37,067 bases of DNA, taken from Mucilaginibacter sp. (GTDB taxonomy: Bacteria; Bacteroidota; Bacteroidia; Sphingobacteriales; Sphingobacteriaceae). Shown here in pieces: positions 23,232 to 31,389 of this stretch (positions are counted from its first letter, which is position 1; each line of letters opens with the position of its first letter). Location: the NCBI RefSeq assembly GCF_028288225.1, contig NZ_JAQBOC010000004.1, positions 1-37,067 on the forward strand, written 5' to 3'. Both the position numbers and the translations under genes were made by a program. Below the pieces are notes generated by a model. The model saw only the letters and a program-made list of their open reading frames with translations, was not told the DNA's origin and made no database searches.

Positions 23232-25610
23232 TCAGATCTTAAACAAATTCTCGCCGGCTTTTATCGGGTACACTTTCCCCTTCCACACAAATAAACCTGT
23301 AGTTTTTTGCGGCAGCATGATCTTAATTTTCCAGGCAGATTTATCCAGCGTATATTCAACAGCTACCTTTCCGTTAGGGTGAGGGATCTCGCCGCCTGCT
23401 GTTTTCAGATCGCCTAAATGGGGTTCAATTTTTACTTTGGCAAAACCGGGTGCATAGCTGTCAATCCCTAAAATCGTTCTAAAAAACTCAATATTCGGAC
23501 TGGCACCCCAGGCATGGCAATCTGAACGGCTATTGGGCAGATCGCTGATCTCGGCCCAGGTAGTAAGGCCCATTTTTATGTTATTACGCCATACATCAAG
23601 CCATTTCATATAATCGTTCCCTAACCCTCCCTTTACCAAAGCCTGGTGCATGTAATATTTAAAGTAGATGGTGCATTGCGTTAATGTGGTATCTGCCAAA
23701 ATACTTTTGCCTAATGCTGTTGCACCGGTACCTTTTATCAGCCCCGTTAATATGGCCAGTGAGTTTGCATGCTGCGAAAAAATGTTTTTGTCTTCAGTAT
23801 CAGCATACCGTTTTTTAACCGGGTCCCAATATTTATTTTGGATGGTTTGCTTTAGCTGGGCTGCTTTAGTCCTGTACATACTGGCAAAAGCAGGCATCCC
23901 CATTTTAGCTTCCATTTCTCCAGCCTGCTGATAGGCTATCAGCAATTGCAGGTCGAGGATTGATGATCCGCCTTTGGTTCCTTTAGGAGGCATGCCATAG
24001 CCCCAACTTGATGCCCAGTCAACAAATGTCCAATAAGGCGTGTTTTTTAATGACCCGTCGGCTTGCTGATACTTGCTGAAAAAATCAAGCACCGTGCGCG
24101 CACCCTGTAATTTTTCTTTTACAAAACTGCTGTCGGGCCGGTACATCCAGTAATCGTGCAGCACACCAATATACCATAACGAAAAGGTAGAAATGATCTG
24201 CGGGCTATAGGATGGGTGCCTGCTCAGGGTAAGCCCCTCTGCAATACGCGATTGGTCCATCAGGTTAATGGCGTTGCGGGCCAGCCTGTCGTCGCCGCTG
24301 TTGTAATAGGATAGCATCATCTGGATGCGCCCGTCGCCTATGTATTGCAGCTGCTCGTAATACGGGCAGTCCATGTAGGTTTCAATAGCATCCATACGCG
24401 CGGTACGCCAGCCAATCTCCAGCATTTTTTGCATTTCTGGGTCGTCCGTTTTTAATTTCGCATTCAGCTGAAATGGATAGCCTGTTGAAGTTCCGTAAAT
24501 ATCCTCAATCGCCAGCGGCTCGTCTTTAGTTTGTACTATTAACCGGATGTAGCGGTAAGTGCGCCAGTAAAGTGTGGTAAATGTTTGGCCATCGCTGCCA
24601 TCGGCTATCAGGCTGTCCTTTCTGCCGGCAAAATCCTTTCCTTCAATATCATTCCGGTTGCCTTTGCGGGAGTGGTACTTTTTTAAATTATCAAACATGG
24701 CTTCGGCATAGGTAATGGAGATACCAGCACCCTTTCCCTTGCTGAAGTTAAGCGTTAAGTAGGCATTGGTTAAATAAGTTTGGTCCAGCAGTAAGGTAGC
24801 TGTAGTGTTTGCAGGAATAGTTATAGCCGTTTTTGTTGCCGGGAATGATGCAGGCGCACTAAGACCCTCCGCTTTGCGCAAAACCGGGATGCGCTGATAG
24901 GTACGTTCCATTTGGGGCAGTGATGATGGCACCAGCATCCATCCGAAAGCGTCAGCCATACCTTTGGGTTTTCCATGTTCCATCGTCCCGGCATTTGGCC
25001 ATGCGCTGTCGTCAAAACCGGCAGTCATGCAGCCTTTAAGGGTTTTGCTTTGGTCAACCATTTCACCGGGACCGGCAACATAATAGGCTGGGTAGCCAAC
25101 GCCACCCGTAACAGGCTGATAAGCTTTGTCGCGGATGCATTTCCAGGTGCTGTTTGTATTCAGCAGTTCCTCATTGGCAGTGCTGCCCTGTAATATAAAT
25201 GCGGTGCGCAGGGAGATCTGTGCTTCCGGGCGCAATTCAGCCTCGTTCCAAACAATTGCCGATACGGTATTTTTTCCGGTGATAAGATAAGGCGCAAGAT
25301 CAATTTTTTCATAATTCCAGTAATAAGTATCGCCACGGGCAGGGCCAACAGAAACCAGCGTGCCGTTAACATATAATTTATACCGGTTATCTGCAGATAC
25401 ATTAACCATGAATGACGTGGGTTTAGCCGCCAGGTCAATGCTCTTTCTGAAATAAAATACACCATAATCCCTGCCGGTTTCGTTTTTGGCATTTATCCAG
25501 TAAGCATTCCAGGGATTTGTCAAAATGGTTTGATCTGCAGTTTGGGCAAAGCCTGTTTTTACAAGCAGCAGGCTGCAAATAAATAAGGCGGCAGTAAAAA
25601 ATGATCTCAT
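23232..25610 (-). CDS. Exported alpha-L-rhamnosidase-like glycoside hydrolase (GH78-type)
   Basis: A 792-residue protein with a signal peptide (MRSFFTAALFICSLLLVKTGFAQ). Residues ~30-150 form a jelly-roll (YWINAKNETGRDYGVFYFRKSI, RYKLYVNGTLVSVGPARGD) typical of alpha-L-rhamnosidases. Residues ~390-720 form a six-hairpin (alpha/alpha)6 barrel with the motif YMDCPYYEQLQYIGDGRIQ, the GH78 catalytic region, then YWTFVDWASSWGYG, LTTWAEISDLPNSRSDCHAWGASPNIEF and GFAKVKIEPHLGDL. It probably removes terminal rhamnose from plant glycans in the periplasm. It is not beside SusC/SusD, so it is not part of a visible polysaccharide utilisation locus. GH78-related families sharing this architecture cannot be excluded. 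Confidence 0.88.
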   Translation of the reverse strand: MRSFFTAALFICSLLLVKTGFAQTADQTILTNPWNAYWINAKNETGRDYGVFYFRKSIDLAAKPTSFMVNVSADNRYKLYVNGTLVSVGPARGDTYYWNYEKIDLAPYLITGKNTVSAIVWNEAELRPEAQISLRTAFILQGSTANEELLNTNSTWKCIRDKAYQPVTGGVGYPAYYVAGPGEMVDQSKTLKGCMTAGFDDSAWPNAGTMEHGKPKGMADAFGWMLVPSSLPQMERTYQRIPVLRKAEGLSAPASFPATKTAITIPANTTATLLLDQTYLTNAYLTLNFSKGKGAGISITYAEAMFDNLKKYHSRKGNRNDIEGKDFAGRKDSLIADGSDGQTFTTLYWRTYRYIRLIVQTKDEPLAIEDIYGTSTGYPFQLNAKLKTDDPEMQKMLEIGWRTARMDAIETYMDCPYYEQLQYIGDGRIQMMLSYYNSGDDRLARNAINLMDQSRIAEGLTLSRHPSYSPQIISTFSLWYIGVLHDYWMYRPDSSFVKEKLQGARTVLDFFSKYQQADGSLKNTPYWTFVDWASSWGYGMPPKGTKGGSSILDLQLLIAYQQAGEMEAKMGMPAFASMYRTKAAQLKQTIQNKYWDPVKKRYADTEDKNIFSQHANSLAILTGLIKGTGATALGKSILADTTLTQCTIYFKYYMHQALVKGGLGNDYMKWLDVWRNNIKMGLTTWAEISDLPNSRSDCHAWGASPNIEFFRTILGIDSYAPGFAKVKIEPHLGDLKTAGGEIPHPNGKVAVEYTLDKSAWKIKIMLPQKTTGLFVWKGKVYPIKAGENLFKI

Positions 25611-25757
25611 TGATAATTGGTTTATAGATCACTAAATTAACTTAGTTTGCCCAATAACCATCCTTCACTGTCTGTAAATTTTGCTTTATTACCAGTAATG
25701 AAGCAGGATCTGATGCTTTAAAATAATTGAAATATAAAATCACCATGTTTTTGAATT

Positions 25758-25774
25758 AATTTCGCAACGAAATT
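25758..25774. promoter_or_regulatory. Inverted repeat before two small membrane genes
   Basis: AATTTCG-CAA-CGAAATT is a perfect 7-bp inverted repeat 19 bp before ATG 25793. It shares the TTTCG/CGAAA half-sites of the blaI promoter palindrome but with a different spacing. A regulator site is possible; chance is not excluded. Confidence 0.35.
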
Positions 25775-25792
25775 GAATCAGAAGGAGTCATA

Positions 25793-25969
25793 ATGAAAAA
25801 AGTTTATATATACCTGTTTATAGGCATAATTGCAATCGCCCTGATGACAGTGATCGTATTTAATTACGATCCAAAAACTGAAACATGGGGCAGCTTGTTG
25901 CTGGGTGCTGCGTTTGGGTTTTTATTTTTCAGGATGATAAAAAACAGGAAACAAAAAAGCGCTAAATAG
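25793..25969 (+). CDS. Small membrane protein, 58 aa
   Basis: ATG 25793 follows GAAGGAG (25781-25787), a clear Shine-Dalgarno sequence that is rare in this window. The 58-residue product has two hydrophobic helices: VYIYLFIGIIAIALMTVIVF and, after NYDPKTETWG, SLLLGAAFGFLFFRMI. It ends in a basic KNRKQKSAK tail, which predicts a cytosolic C-terminus. No family is recognised. The next small membrane gene starts 8 bp later. Confidence 0.72.
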   Translation: MKKVYIYLFIGIIAIALMTVIVFNYDPKTETWGSLLLGAAFGFLFFRMIKNRKQKSAK

Positions 25970-25977
25970 ATCATTCG

Positions 25978-26163
25978 ATGTTTTCTAATTTCCGGTACCC
26001 CATTATACTTTTTATGTTGAGCCTTGCAGGGTTAATGATAGGGATGGCGTTTAAAATACTGCACTGGCCGGGAGGCCAATTAATAACCGGCAGTATGATA
26101 ATGGTGCAGGTGCTCTCAATTGTTTGGCTGATAATTATCATTGTAAAATCGCCAAAATCGTGA
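25978..26163 (+). CDS. Small membrane protein with HWPGG motif (GldL-like N-terminus)
   Basis: A 61-residue protein with two membrane helices (PIILFMLSLAGLMIGMAF and TGSMIMVQVLSIVWLIIII) separated by KILHWPGGQ. The FKIxHWPG turn is also found in the first hairpin of the gliding/type IX secretion motor protein GldL and in many small Bacteroidota membrane proteins. This is a stand-alone hairpin, far shorter than GldL, and gliding should not be inferred. It starts 8 bp after the 58-aa gene and probably forms an operon with it. Confidence 0.72.
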   Translation: MFSNFRYPIILFMLSLAGLMIGMAFKILHWPGGQLITGSMIMVQVLSIVWLIIIIVKSPKS

Positions 26164-26389
26164 GGAAGCTGAAAGCGAAAAGACCAAAGCTTAAAGCAAA
26201 TCCCCCCTTTACAAAAAGCTTTCTGCTCTCCTAAAAGCTGAAAGACCAAAGCCGCTTAGTCTTGAGTCGAAAGTCTTGAGTTCTAAGTCAGAAAAACACA
26301 AAATTTGACTTAAGACTTGCGACTTAAGACTTTCGACTCAACACTAGCACAAAAAGCTTTCTGCTTTCCGCCTTTAGCTTTCTCCTCTC
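26164..26389. repeat. Nested palindromic repeats between two genes
   Basis: No gene. An outer family with agctgaaag/ctttcagct units (gaagctgaaagcgaaaagac at the left, agctttctgctttccgcc at the right) encloses an inner family. The inner one runs from tcttgagtcgaaagtcttga (from 26263) to the facing gacttaagactttcgactca (to 26340). The inner family is the one that invades the AhpD-like and tag genes. The region looks like one element inserted in another. Confidence 0.75.
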
Positions 26390-29080
26390 CTAAAACCCTT
26401 TCTTCCTCGTAATTCCCAGCTTCCGTACTTTCCGGCTTTCGGACTTTTCCGACTCTTCCCACACTTCATCCGCACCATATTGCCTTGCCATTTTAGCTAT
26501 CCGTTCTTCCAGGGATTCTGTAGTTAAGCGTTCGCGGCCCAGGCTGTCAACCATAATGGGGAAGGCGAACGGGGTGGGGCGGTCAATGATTTTTAGGATG
26601 ATATTTTGTTTGATGATGCGCTGCAGGGCCATCCGCAGCCTGAATTCTTCCAGCTGAAATGCCAATGCCTCGTTATAGGCTTGCCTTACCAGCAGGTTAT
26701 CCGGCTCGTACTCGCTGAACACTTCAAATAATAAAGATGTTGATGCCTGCAGGTGTTTATTTTTTATCTGCTGACCGGGGTAGCCTGTAAATACCAGTCC
26801 GCCAATGTGAGCTATATCCCTGAAACGCCTGCGCGCCATCTCATTGGCATTCAGGCTGTGCTGAATATCGTCAATCAGGTTGTCTATAGAAAAAAAAGAA
26901 GCATCCTCCAAAGCCTGCTCAATAGGGATGTCCTCGTCAGTTAACAGTTCAAAACCGTAATCATTCATGGCAATGGAAAAGCTGGCAGGTTTTATTTTGC
27001 TGATGCGATAGGCCAGCAGTGATGCCATGCCCTCGTGCACCAAACGCCCCTCAAAAGGGTAAAATAAAAGGTGGTGCCCCTCACGGGATTTAAATGATTC
27101 TATCAAAAACTCATGGCTCTGTGGCAAGTGTGATAACTGTGCCTGCAGATCAAATAAGGGCTTCAGCGCCACTACTTCTTCATCCTGTTCAATGCCATGT
27201 GCAACCTCATCAAGTTTGTCCCTGAATACTGCCGATAGTTGCGACGACAAAGGCATCCGGCCGCCATTCCAGCTGGGGATCATGCCCTTTCTTGCATTTG
27301 ATTTTTTTACGTAGGCCGACATCTCCTTTATCCGCACAAACTCCAAACTGCGCCCGGCAAACCAAAAGGTGTTACCCGGTTTTAATTTGGATACAAACGA
27401 TTCTTCAATTGTGCCCAAACTGCCGCCGCTGAGCCATTTAACCCTGATGCTTAATTCACTGGTAATGGTGCCAATGCTGAGCCTGTGCCGCATGGCCACC
27501 CTTCGGCTGTTCACTTTAAATAAGCCATTCTCAACCTCAACCTTTAAAAATTCGTCGTACTGGGCAAGGGTTTTGCCGCCGCTGGTAATAAAATCTAAAA
27601 GCTCGTTAAATTCATTCCGGGTAAGGTCGGCAAAGGCATAGGTACTTTTTACTTCTTTAAACAATTCATCGGCGCGGAACCCATCAGATACCGCCAGGGT
27701 AACCATGTACTGGATCAGCACATCCATAGTAAGCAGCATTGGGTCGCGGCTTTCAAAAACGCCTTCTTTTATGGCCTGCTTTAATGCGGCGCCTTCCAAT
27801 AACTCGAGCGAGTGAGTAGGTACAAAATAAGCCCTTGAAACCTCTCCCGGCGCATGTCCGCTCCGCCCAGCCCGCTGCATAAAGCGTGCTACACCTTTCG
27901 GGCTGCCAACCTGCACAACCGTATCAACCGGGCGAAAGTCAACACCTAAGTCTAAGCTTGATGTACATACCACCACCTTCAATGCTTCGGCATGCAGGGC
28001 CTGTTCAACCCAGTTGCGCAGCTCATTGTCAAGCGAGCCATGGTGCATGGCCATTATGCCGGCATATTCCGGGTAGTTATCTAAAATGGCATGGTACCAG
28101 ATCTCTGATTGTGAGCGGGTGTTGGTAAATATCAGCGTTGTTTTGCTCCGGGCAACTATTTCCATCACCTGTGGCAGCAGCTTTAAACCAATATGCCCCG
28201 CCCACGAGTAATTTTCAATATTATCAGGAATGATTGATTTTATCAACAGCTTTTTACTAAGGTTGGCACGCACCATTTTTACCCTGTCAGGCGGAAAATC
28301 GTTGCCCAAAAGAACTTCTGCCGCTTGTTCAAGATTGCCGATAGTAGCGCTGATACCCCACATTTTGAGTTGGCAGTGAGCAGTGGGCAGTGGGCAGTTC
28401 TCTGCTGGCTGTTTTTTATTGTCGATATCCTTAATTTTACCAGCAGGTGTCACTCTGCTATCTGCCAACTGCAAACCGTCAACTGCAAACTTACCACTGC
28501 CCACTGCCCACTGCTCACCGCCAACTATTGAAAGGGCTTTTAGCCTGGATAAACCTAATTCAACCTGTACTCCCCGCTTAGTGCCCAACAGCTCATGCCA
28601 CTCGTCAATTACTACTACCTGCAGACTGCTGAACAATTTGGGATACTCCTTTTGAGCCAGCATCAGGTGCAGACTTTCGGGCGTGGTAAGTAAAACTTCC
28701 GGCAGTTTCTTTTTTAAGGACAGCTTATCGGCGGCAGAGGTATCGCCGGTGCGGGTCATTATGCGCCAGGGCAGGGCAAGCTCATCGCATACTTCCTGCA
28801 TGGCTTTTTTTATATCATTGGTTAAGGCCCGCAGCGGGGTTATCCAAAGCATTAATAAGCCATTGTTGGTTTGGGTGGTATAGGTATCAGGGTGTTTATT
28901 TATAAAATCAGCCAAAAAAGGCAGGAACAGCGCAAAAGTTTTGCCGCTGCCTGTAGGTGCATTTAACAAGCCGGAAAAGCCGTCCAAATAAGCTGATTCC
29001 ATTTCGCGCTGAAAAGCGAACTGTTCCCAGTTTTTTTGTTTGTACCAATCCCTTATAACTTGCTGCCCCTTTGTAATCAT
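26390..29080 (-). CDS. Ligase-associated-type DEXH box helicase (Lhr-like)
   Basis: About 896 residues from ATG 29080 (MITKGQQVIRDWY); an in-frame ATG at 29107 would add nine. An SF2 helicase: Q-motif region FAFQREMESAYLDG, Walker A NAPTGSGKTFALFLPFL, DEWH box VVIDEWHELLG, motif III WGISATIGN, then TLIFTNTRSQSEIW, VVCTSSLDLGVDF and QRAGRSGHAPGE (motifs IV-VI). A winged-helix and Lhr-type C-terminal region follow. The family acts in DNA damage response, usually beside an ATP-dependent ligase and a metallo-nuclease; neither is in this window. Between DEWH and SAT lies a ~52-residue insert (about residues 186-238) encoded by a palindromic repeat. The last ~20 residues are also repeat-like. Confidence 0.92.
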   Translation of the reverse strand: MITKGQQVIRDWYKQKNWEQFAFQREMESAYLDGFSGLLNAPTGSGKTFALFLPFLADFINKHPDTYTTQTNNGLLMLWITPLRALTNDIKKAMQEVCDELALPWRIMTRTGDTSAADKLSLKKKLPEVLLTTPESLHLMLAQKEYPKLFSSLQVVVIDEWHELLGTKRGVQVELGLSRLKALSIVGGEQWAVGSGKFAVDGLQLADSRVTPAGKIKDIDNKKQPAENCPLPTAHCQLKMWGISATIGNLEQAAEVLLGNDFPPDRVKMVRANLSKKLLIKSIIPDNIENYSWAGHIGLKLLPQVMEIVARSKTTLIFTNTRSQSEIWYHAILDNYPEYAGIMAMHHGSLDNELRNWVEQALHAEALKVVVCTSSLDLGVDFRPVDTVVQVGSPKGVARFMQRAGRSGHAPGEVSRAYFVPTHSLELLEGAALKQAIKEGVFESRDPMLLTMDVLIQYMVTLAVSDGFRADELFKEVKSTYAFADLTRNEFNELLDFITSGGKTLAQYDEFLKVEVENGLFKVNSRRVAMRHRLSIGTITSELSIRVKWLSGGSLGTIEESFVSKLKPGNTFWFAGRSLEFVRIKEMSAYVKKSNARKGMIPSWNGGRMPLSSQLSAVFRDKLDEVAHGIEQDEEVVALKPLFDLQAQLSHLPQSHEFLIESFKSREGHHLLFYPFEGRLVHEGMASLLAYRISKIKPASFSIAMNDYGFELLTDEDIPIEQALEDASFFSIDNLIDDIQHSLNANEMARRRFRDIAHIGGLVFTGYPGQQIKNKHLQASTSLLFEVFSEYEPDNLLVRQAYNEALAFQLEEFRLRMALQRIIKQNIILKIIDRPTPFAFPIMVDSLGRERLTTESLEERIAKMARQYGADEVWEESEKSESRKVRKLGITRKKGF
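28369..28525. repeat. Palindromic repeat inserted within the helicase gene
   Basis: A 157-bp segment has 31-nt inverted arms at 28369-28399 and 28495-28525 that differ at a single base. Each arm is built of GTGGGCA/TGCCCAC units. A less ordered middle includes further aactgcaaac-type units. It reads through in frame on the minus strand without a stop codon. Confidence 0.9.
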
Positions 29081-29186
29081 GCCAATAATATACAATGGAA
29101 ATTGCAATTAGTTATGCACTTGATTAAAATTAATAACGGTTTATATCAATCATGATGTGATTTATTGTTTACTGAAAGATTGAATT

Positions 29187-29504
29187 GCTCCGCAGGAGCT
29201 ACCTCTTTGTAGAAAAAAATAGAAAATAAAATTGCTCCGTAGGTGCAACCCTCTGATGGAGATGCTGATAGGCCGTTTATAAGAAGAGGGTAGCCTCTAC
29301 GAGCAATGCTATTAAGTAAAGGAATTGCAATGAATAAAAAATATCGAACACCGAACATAGAATGTTGAATAACGAAGTTAACTTCGACGTTCGATATTCG
29401 AAATTCATCATTCGATATTAATAATTTCTTCATTCTGTAACTTGCCTCTACGAGGCACAAAAATTGGATATGAAAGTTCTACAAAGGGGTAGCTCCTATG
29501 GAGC
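29187..29504. repeat. REP-like 13-nt mini-hairpin cluster
   Basis: No gene. GCTCCGCAGGAGC (29187-29199), GCTCCGTAGGTGC (29234-29246), GCCTCTACGAGGC (29444-29456) and GCTCCTATGGAGC (29492-29504) all have 5-bp arms and 3-nt loops. A fifth, imperfect, begins at 29293. CTTTGTAGAAA or its complement TTCTACAAAGGGGTA (29477-29491) sits beside them. These match a REP-like family and occur in both orientations. Confidence 0.85.
29338..29419. repeat. Palindromic TATCGAA/TTCGATA element
   Basis: An ~80-bp palindrome centred on GAAGTTAACTTC, with arms of atatcgaacaccgaacata and facing ttcgatattcgaaattcat units. It lies within the REP-like cluster, as if inserted there. Confidence 0.7.
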
Positions 29505-29561
29505 ATTCTTTCCTGAGATGATAGGTGTGCGCAGTTTATGCCAGAATTTAGATTTATCCGG

Positions 29562-30248
29562 TCACAACGCCTCGCTTAACTCATAACTTTTTATCGCCCG
29601 TTCCCTGTCCAAAGTATTATATAACCGTTCCGGGATCTCACCAAGAATTGATGTATGAACCTTATCGCCTAAACTGTAAAACTGCTGAAAGCTCATAATT
29701 AATGGCTTCCATTTATCCGGATCAACCCGGTTGGTGTGACCATCCATCAGGATAGATTCCTCCAAATAAACTTTTTGAATGCGCAGTTCAAAGGTTACTA
29801 TTTTACCGCGCTGGTCGGCGTCGCCTTCGGCTACACCATGTACGGCTTCAACAACGGCTTCCATTTGCACCGGGCATTCCTTTACCCGCGGTGCGTCTAC
29901 GGTTTCTGCATCCTGTTTGGTTAAGCCTGCTATTAAAAACTTGTCTTGCTCATACCGGTATCCTTTTAATAATTTTCCTTCCGGAATAGGGTTTGATCCG
30001 GTGGTTTTAGCTAACCTGTTTACTGCCCCAACTTCATTTACCGATGGTAAATTTAAAACGCACTGCCTGTTTCGCATCAGGTTTTGCGTTGTTTTGGAGG
30101 CCGCAGCCAAACCAATTATACACCGCCATCCCAGCCAGAATATAGACGACATGGGCGCCAGGTTATCTGTCCCGTTTTCATTTTTTGTGCCGATTAGAAC
30201 AACCGGGGTCCCGAAATATAAAATTGAAGGTTCGCTTGTAAGATGCAT
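29562..30248 (-). CDS. Flavin reductase family protein
   Basis: About 228 residues from ATG 30248 (MHLTSEPSILYFGTPVVLI), preferred to an upstream ATG at 30284 that adds 12 hydrophobic residues. The fold is the FMN-binding split barrel: GTPVVLIGTKNENGTDNLAPMSSIFWLGWRC, then AASKTTQNLMRNRQCVLNLPS, characteristic of flavin reductase-like proteins that use NAD(P)H to reduce FMN or bind FMN as a cofactor. The partner enzyme is unknown. The gene stands alone between two REP-like clusters. Confidence 0.87.
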   Translation of the reverse strand: MHLTSEPSILYFGTPVVLIGTKNENGTDNLAPMSSIFWLGWRCIIGLAAASKTTQNLMRNRQCVLNLPSVNEVGAVNRLAKTTGSNPIPEGKLLKGYRYEQDKFLIAGLTKQDAETVDAPRVKECPVQMEAVVEAVHGVAEGDADQRGKIVTFELRIQKVYLEESILMDGHTNRVDPDKWKPLIMSFQQFYSLGDKVHTSILGEIPERLYNTLDRERAIKSYELSEAL

Positions 30249-30470
30249 GATATAGATAATTAATGTTGTGATTTGATACAACAAAACTACCTGCTTTGCA
30301 TAGGGTGGGAAACCCGTTTCTTGCGCAGTTTATTTCAGTTCCACAGTTCTGAAACAGCGCTGTGGGAGACGATAATTCTTTTTTTGCTAATGTTTTGCTC
30401 CTTTAGAAGGCCTCTGTGTGTACACCTTTTTATAAAAAAAAGATGTCTGTAATATTTTACCTGGGCTTAT

Positions 30471-30633
30471 GACCCGTAGGGTTTACCGCTTTGTAGAAAC
30501 ATCAGGTTCATTCTTTTTTGCCTCATAGAGGCTACCCTTTGTCCATCTGAAGGTCATGCGGGTCAAGGATTGCCTCTAAGAGGCAATACATTTGTTATTA
30601 TATTTTTCTACAAAGGGGTAGACCCGATGGGTC
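30471..30633. repeat. Second REP-like mini-hairpin cluster
   Basis: GACCCGTAGGGTT (30471-30483), GCCTCATAGAGGC (30520-30532), GCCTCTAAGAGGC (30572-30584) and GACCCGATGGGTC (30621-30633) repeat the 5-3-5 hairpin form. TTTCTACAAAGGGGTA (30605-30620) immediately precedes the last one, exactly as TTCTACAAAGGGGTA precedes GCTCCTATGGAGC at 29492. The flank is constant while arms change. The rest of the 30249-30767 gap holds no gene. Confidence 0.85.
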
Positions 30634-30767
30634 ATTGTTGATTTTCTGTGCGTGTTATACTTATCTGTTGTGTTATACTTAGAGGTTGCTACATGCATAA
30701 AAGCCCGCCAAAAATTCAAAAAGATGTGTATACACCGTAGCTTTAGGAGGATCTCCGGGTTATGGTT

Positions 30768-31298
30768 TTATCCCTGCAGCTTCTTTATAGTTTCCGTTAC
30801 ATGTGCCAAATGGTGCTTACAGTGCCATGCATATAAAGCAAGTGCCTTTTTTAGCTGCATGGCTTCGCCCGATGCCGGATGTAAAAAAGTACGTGCCCAC
30901 TCATCCTCGGTAAAGCTTTCAAGCAGGGCAACCCAATGCAGGTGTAAGCCTTCAAGTAGCCTTAATGATGGTTCAACAGGCAGGCGATAGTCTGGCAGCA
31001 GTGCCCAATCGCCTTCTTCGTATGGTTTTATTGTAGGGTTTTCTTCGGTTAATGCCCATTTAAAACGCATTAAGGAATTCATGTGGCTATCGGCACAATG
31101 GTGAACCACCTGCCTTATTGTCCATCCGCCTGTACGGTATGGGATATCCAGCTGTTTTTCATTCAGGTTGATAATAGCCTGGCGCAACCTGCCGGGAAAT
31201 TCTTTTATAGTAGTGGTCCACTTACTGAAGTCTTCAGTAGTGTAGGATACCGGGGCCCTGAATTTCCCGATAGGGTATTTTACATGTTCGTCTGTCAT
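30768..31298 (-). CDS. DinB/YfiT-like putative metal-dependent hydrolase
   Basis: A 176-residue four-helix DinB-fold protein of the YfiT/BstA subgroup: YRTGGWTIRQVVHHCADSHMNSLMRFKWALTEE near residues 54-86 and ALYAWHCKHHLAHV near 155-168. Three metal-binding histidines are expected from VVHH and WHCKHH. In Bacillus, members transfer bacillithiol onto electrophiles; Bacteroidota homologues carry the same layout (PIGKFxxP opening, TIRQVVHHxADSH). The exact thiol cofactor is inference. The gene is single, divergent from the FAD oxidoreductase with 91 bp between starts. Confidence 0.87.
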   Translation of the reverse strand: MTDEHVKYPIGKFRAPVSYTTEDFSKWTTTIKEFPGRLRQAIINLNEKQLDIPYRTGGWTIRQVVHHCADSHMNSLMRFKWALTEENPTIKPYEEGDWALLPDYRLPVEPSLRLLEGLHLHWVALLESFTEDEWARTFLHPASGEAMQLKKALALYAWHCKHHLAHVTETIKKLQG

Positions 31299-31389
31299 TG
31301 GTCTTAAAAAAATTTAAATTAGGTATATTTTTAATCTTCAACAAGGTTTTGCCCTAATTTAGCGTTTTGTACAAGTTATTTACACCCCT

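Noticed and set aside
26263..26340. CRISPR-like array in the repeats near 26.3 kb
   Set aside because: Units are short, imperfect and have no unique spacers of constant length, and they occur as facing arms; no cas genes are present.
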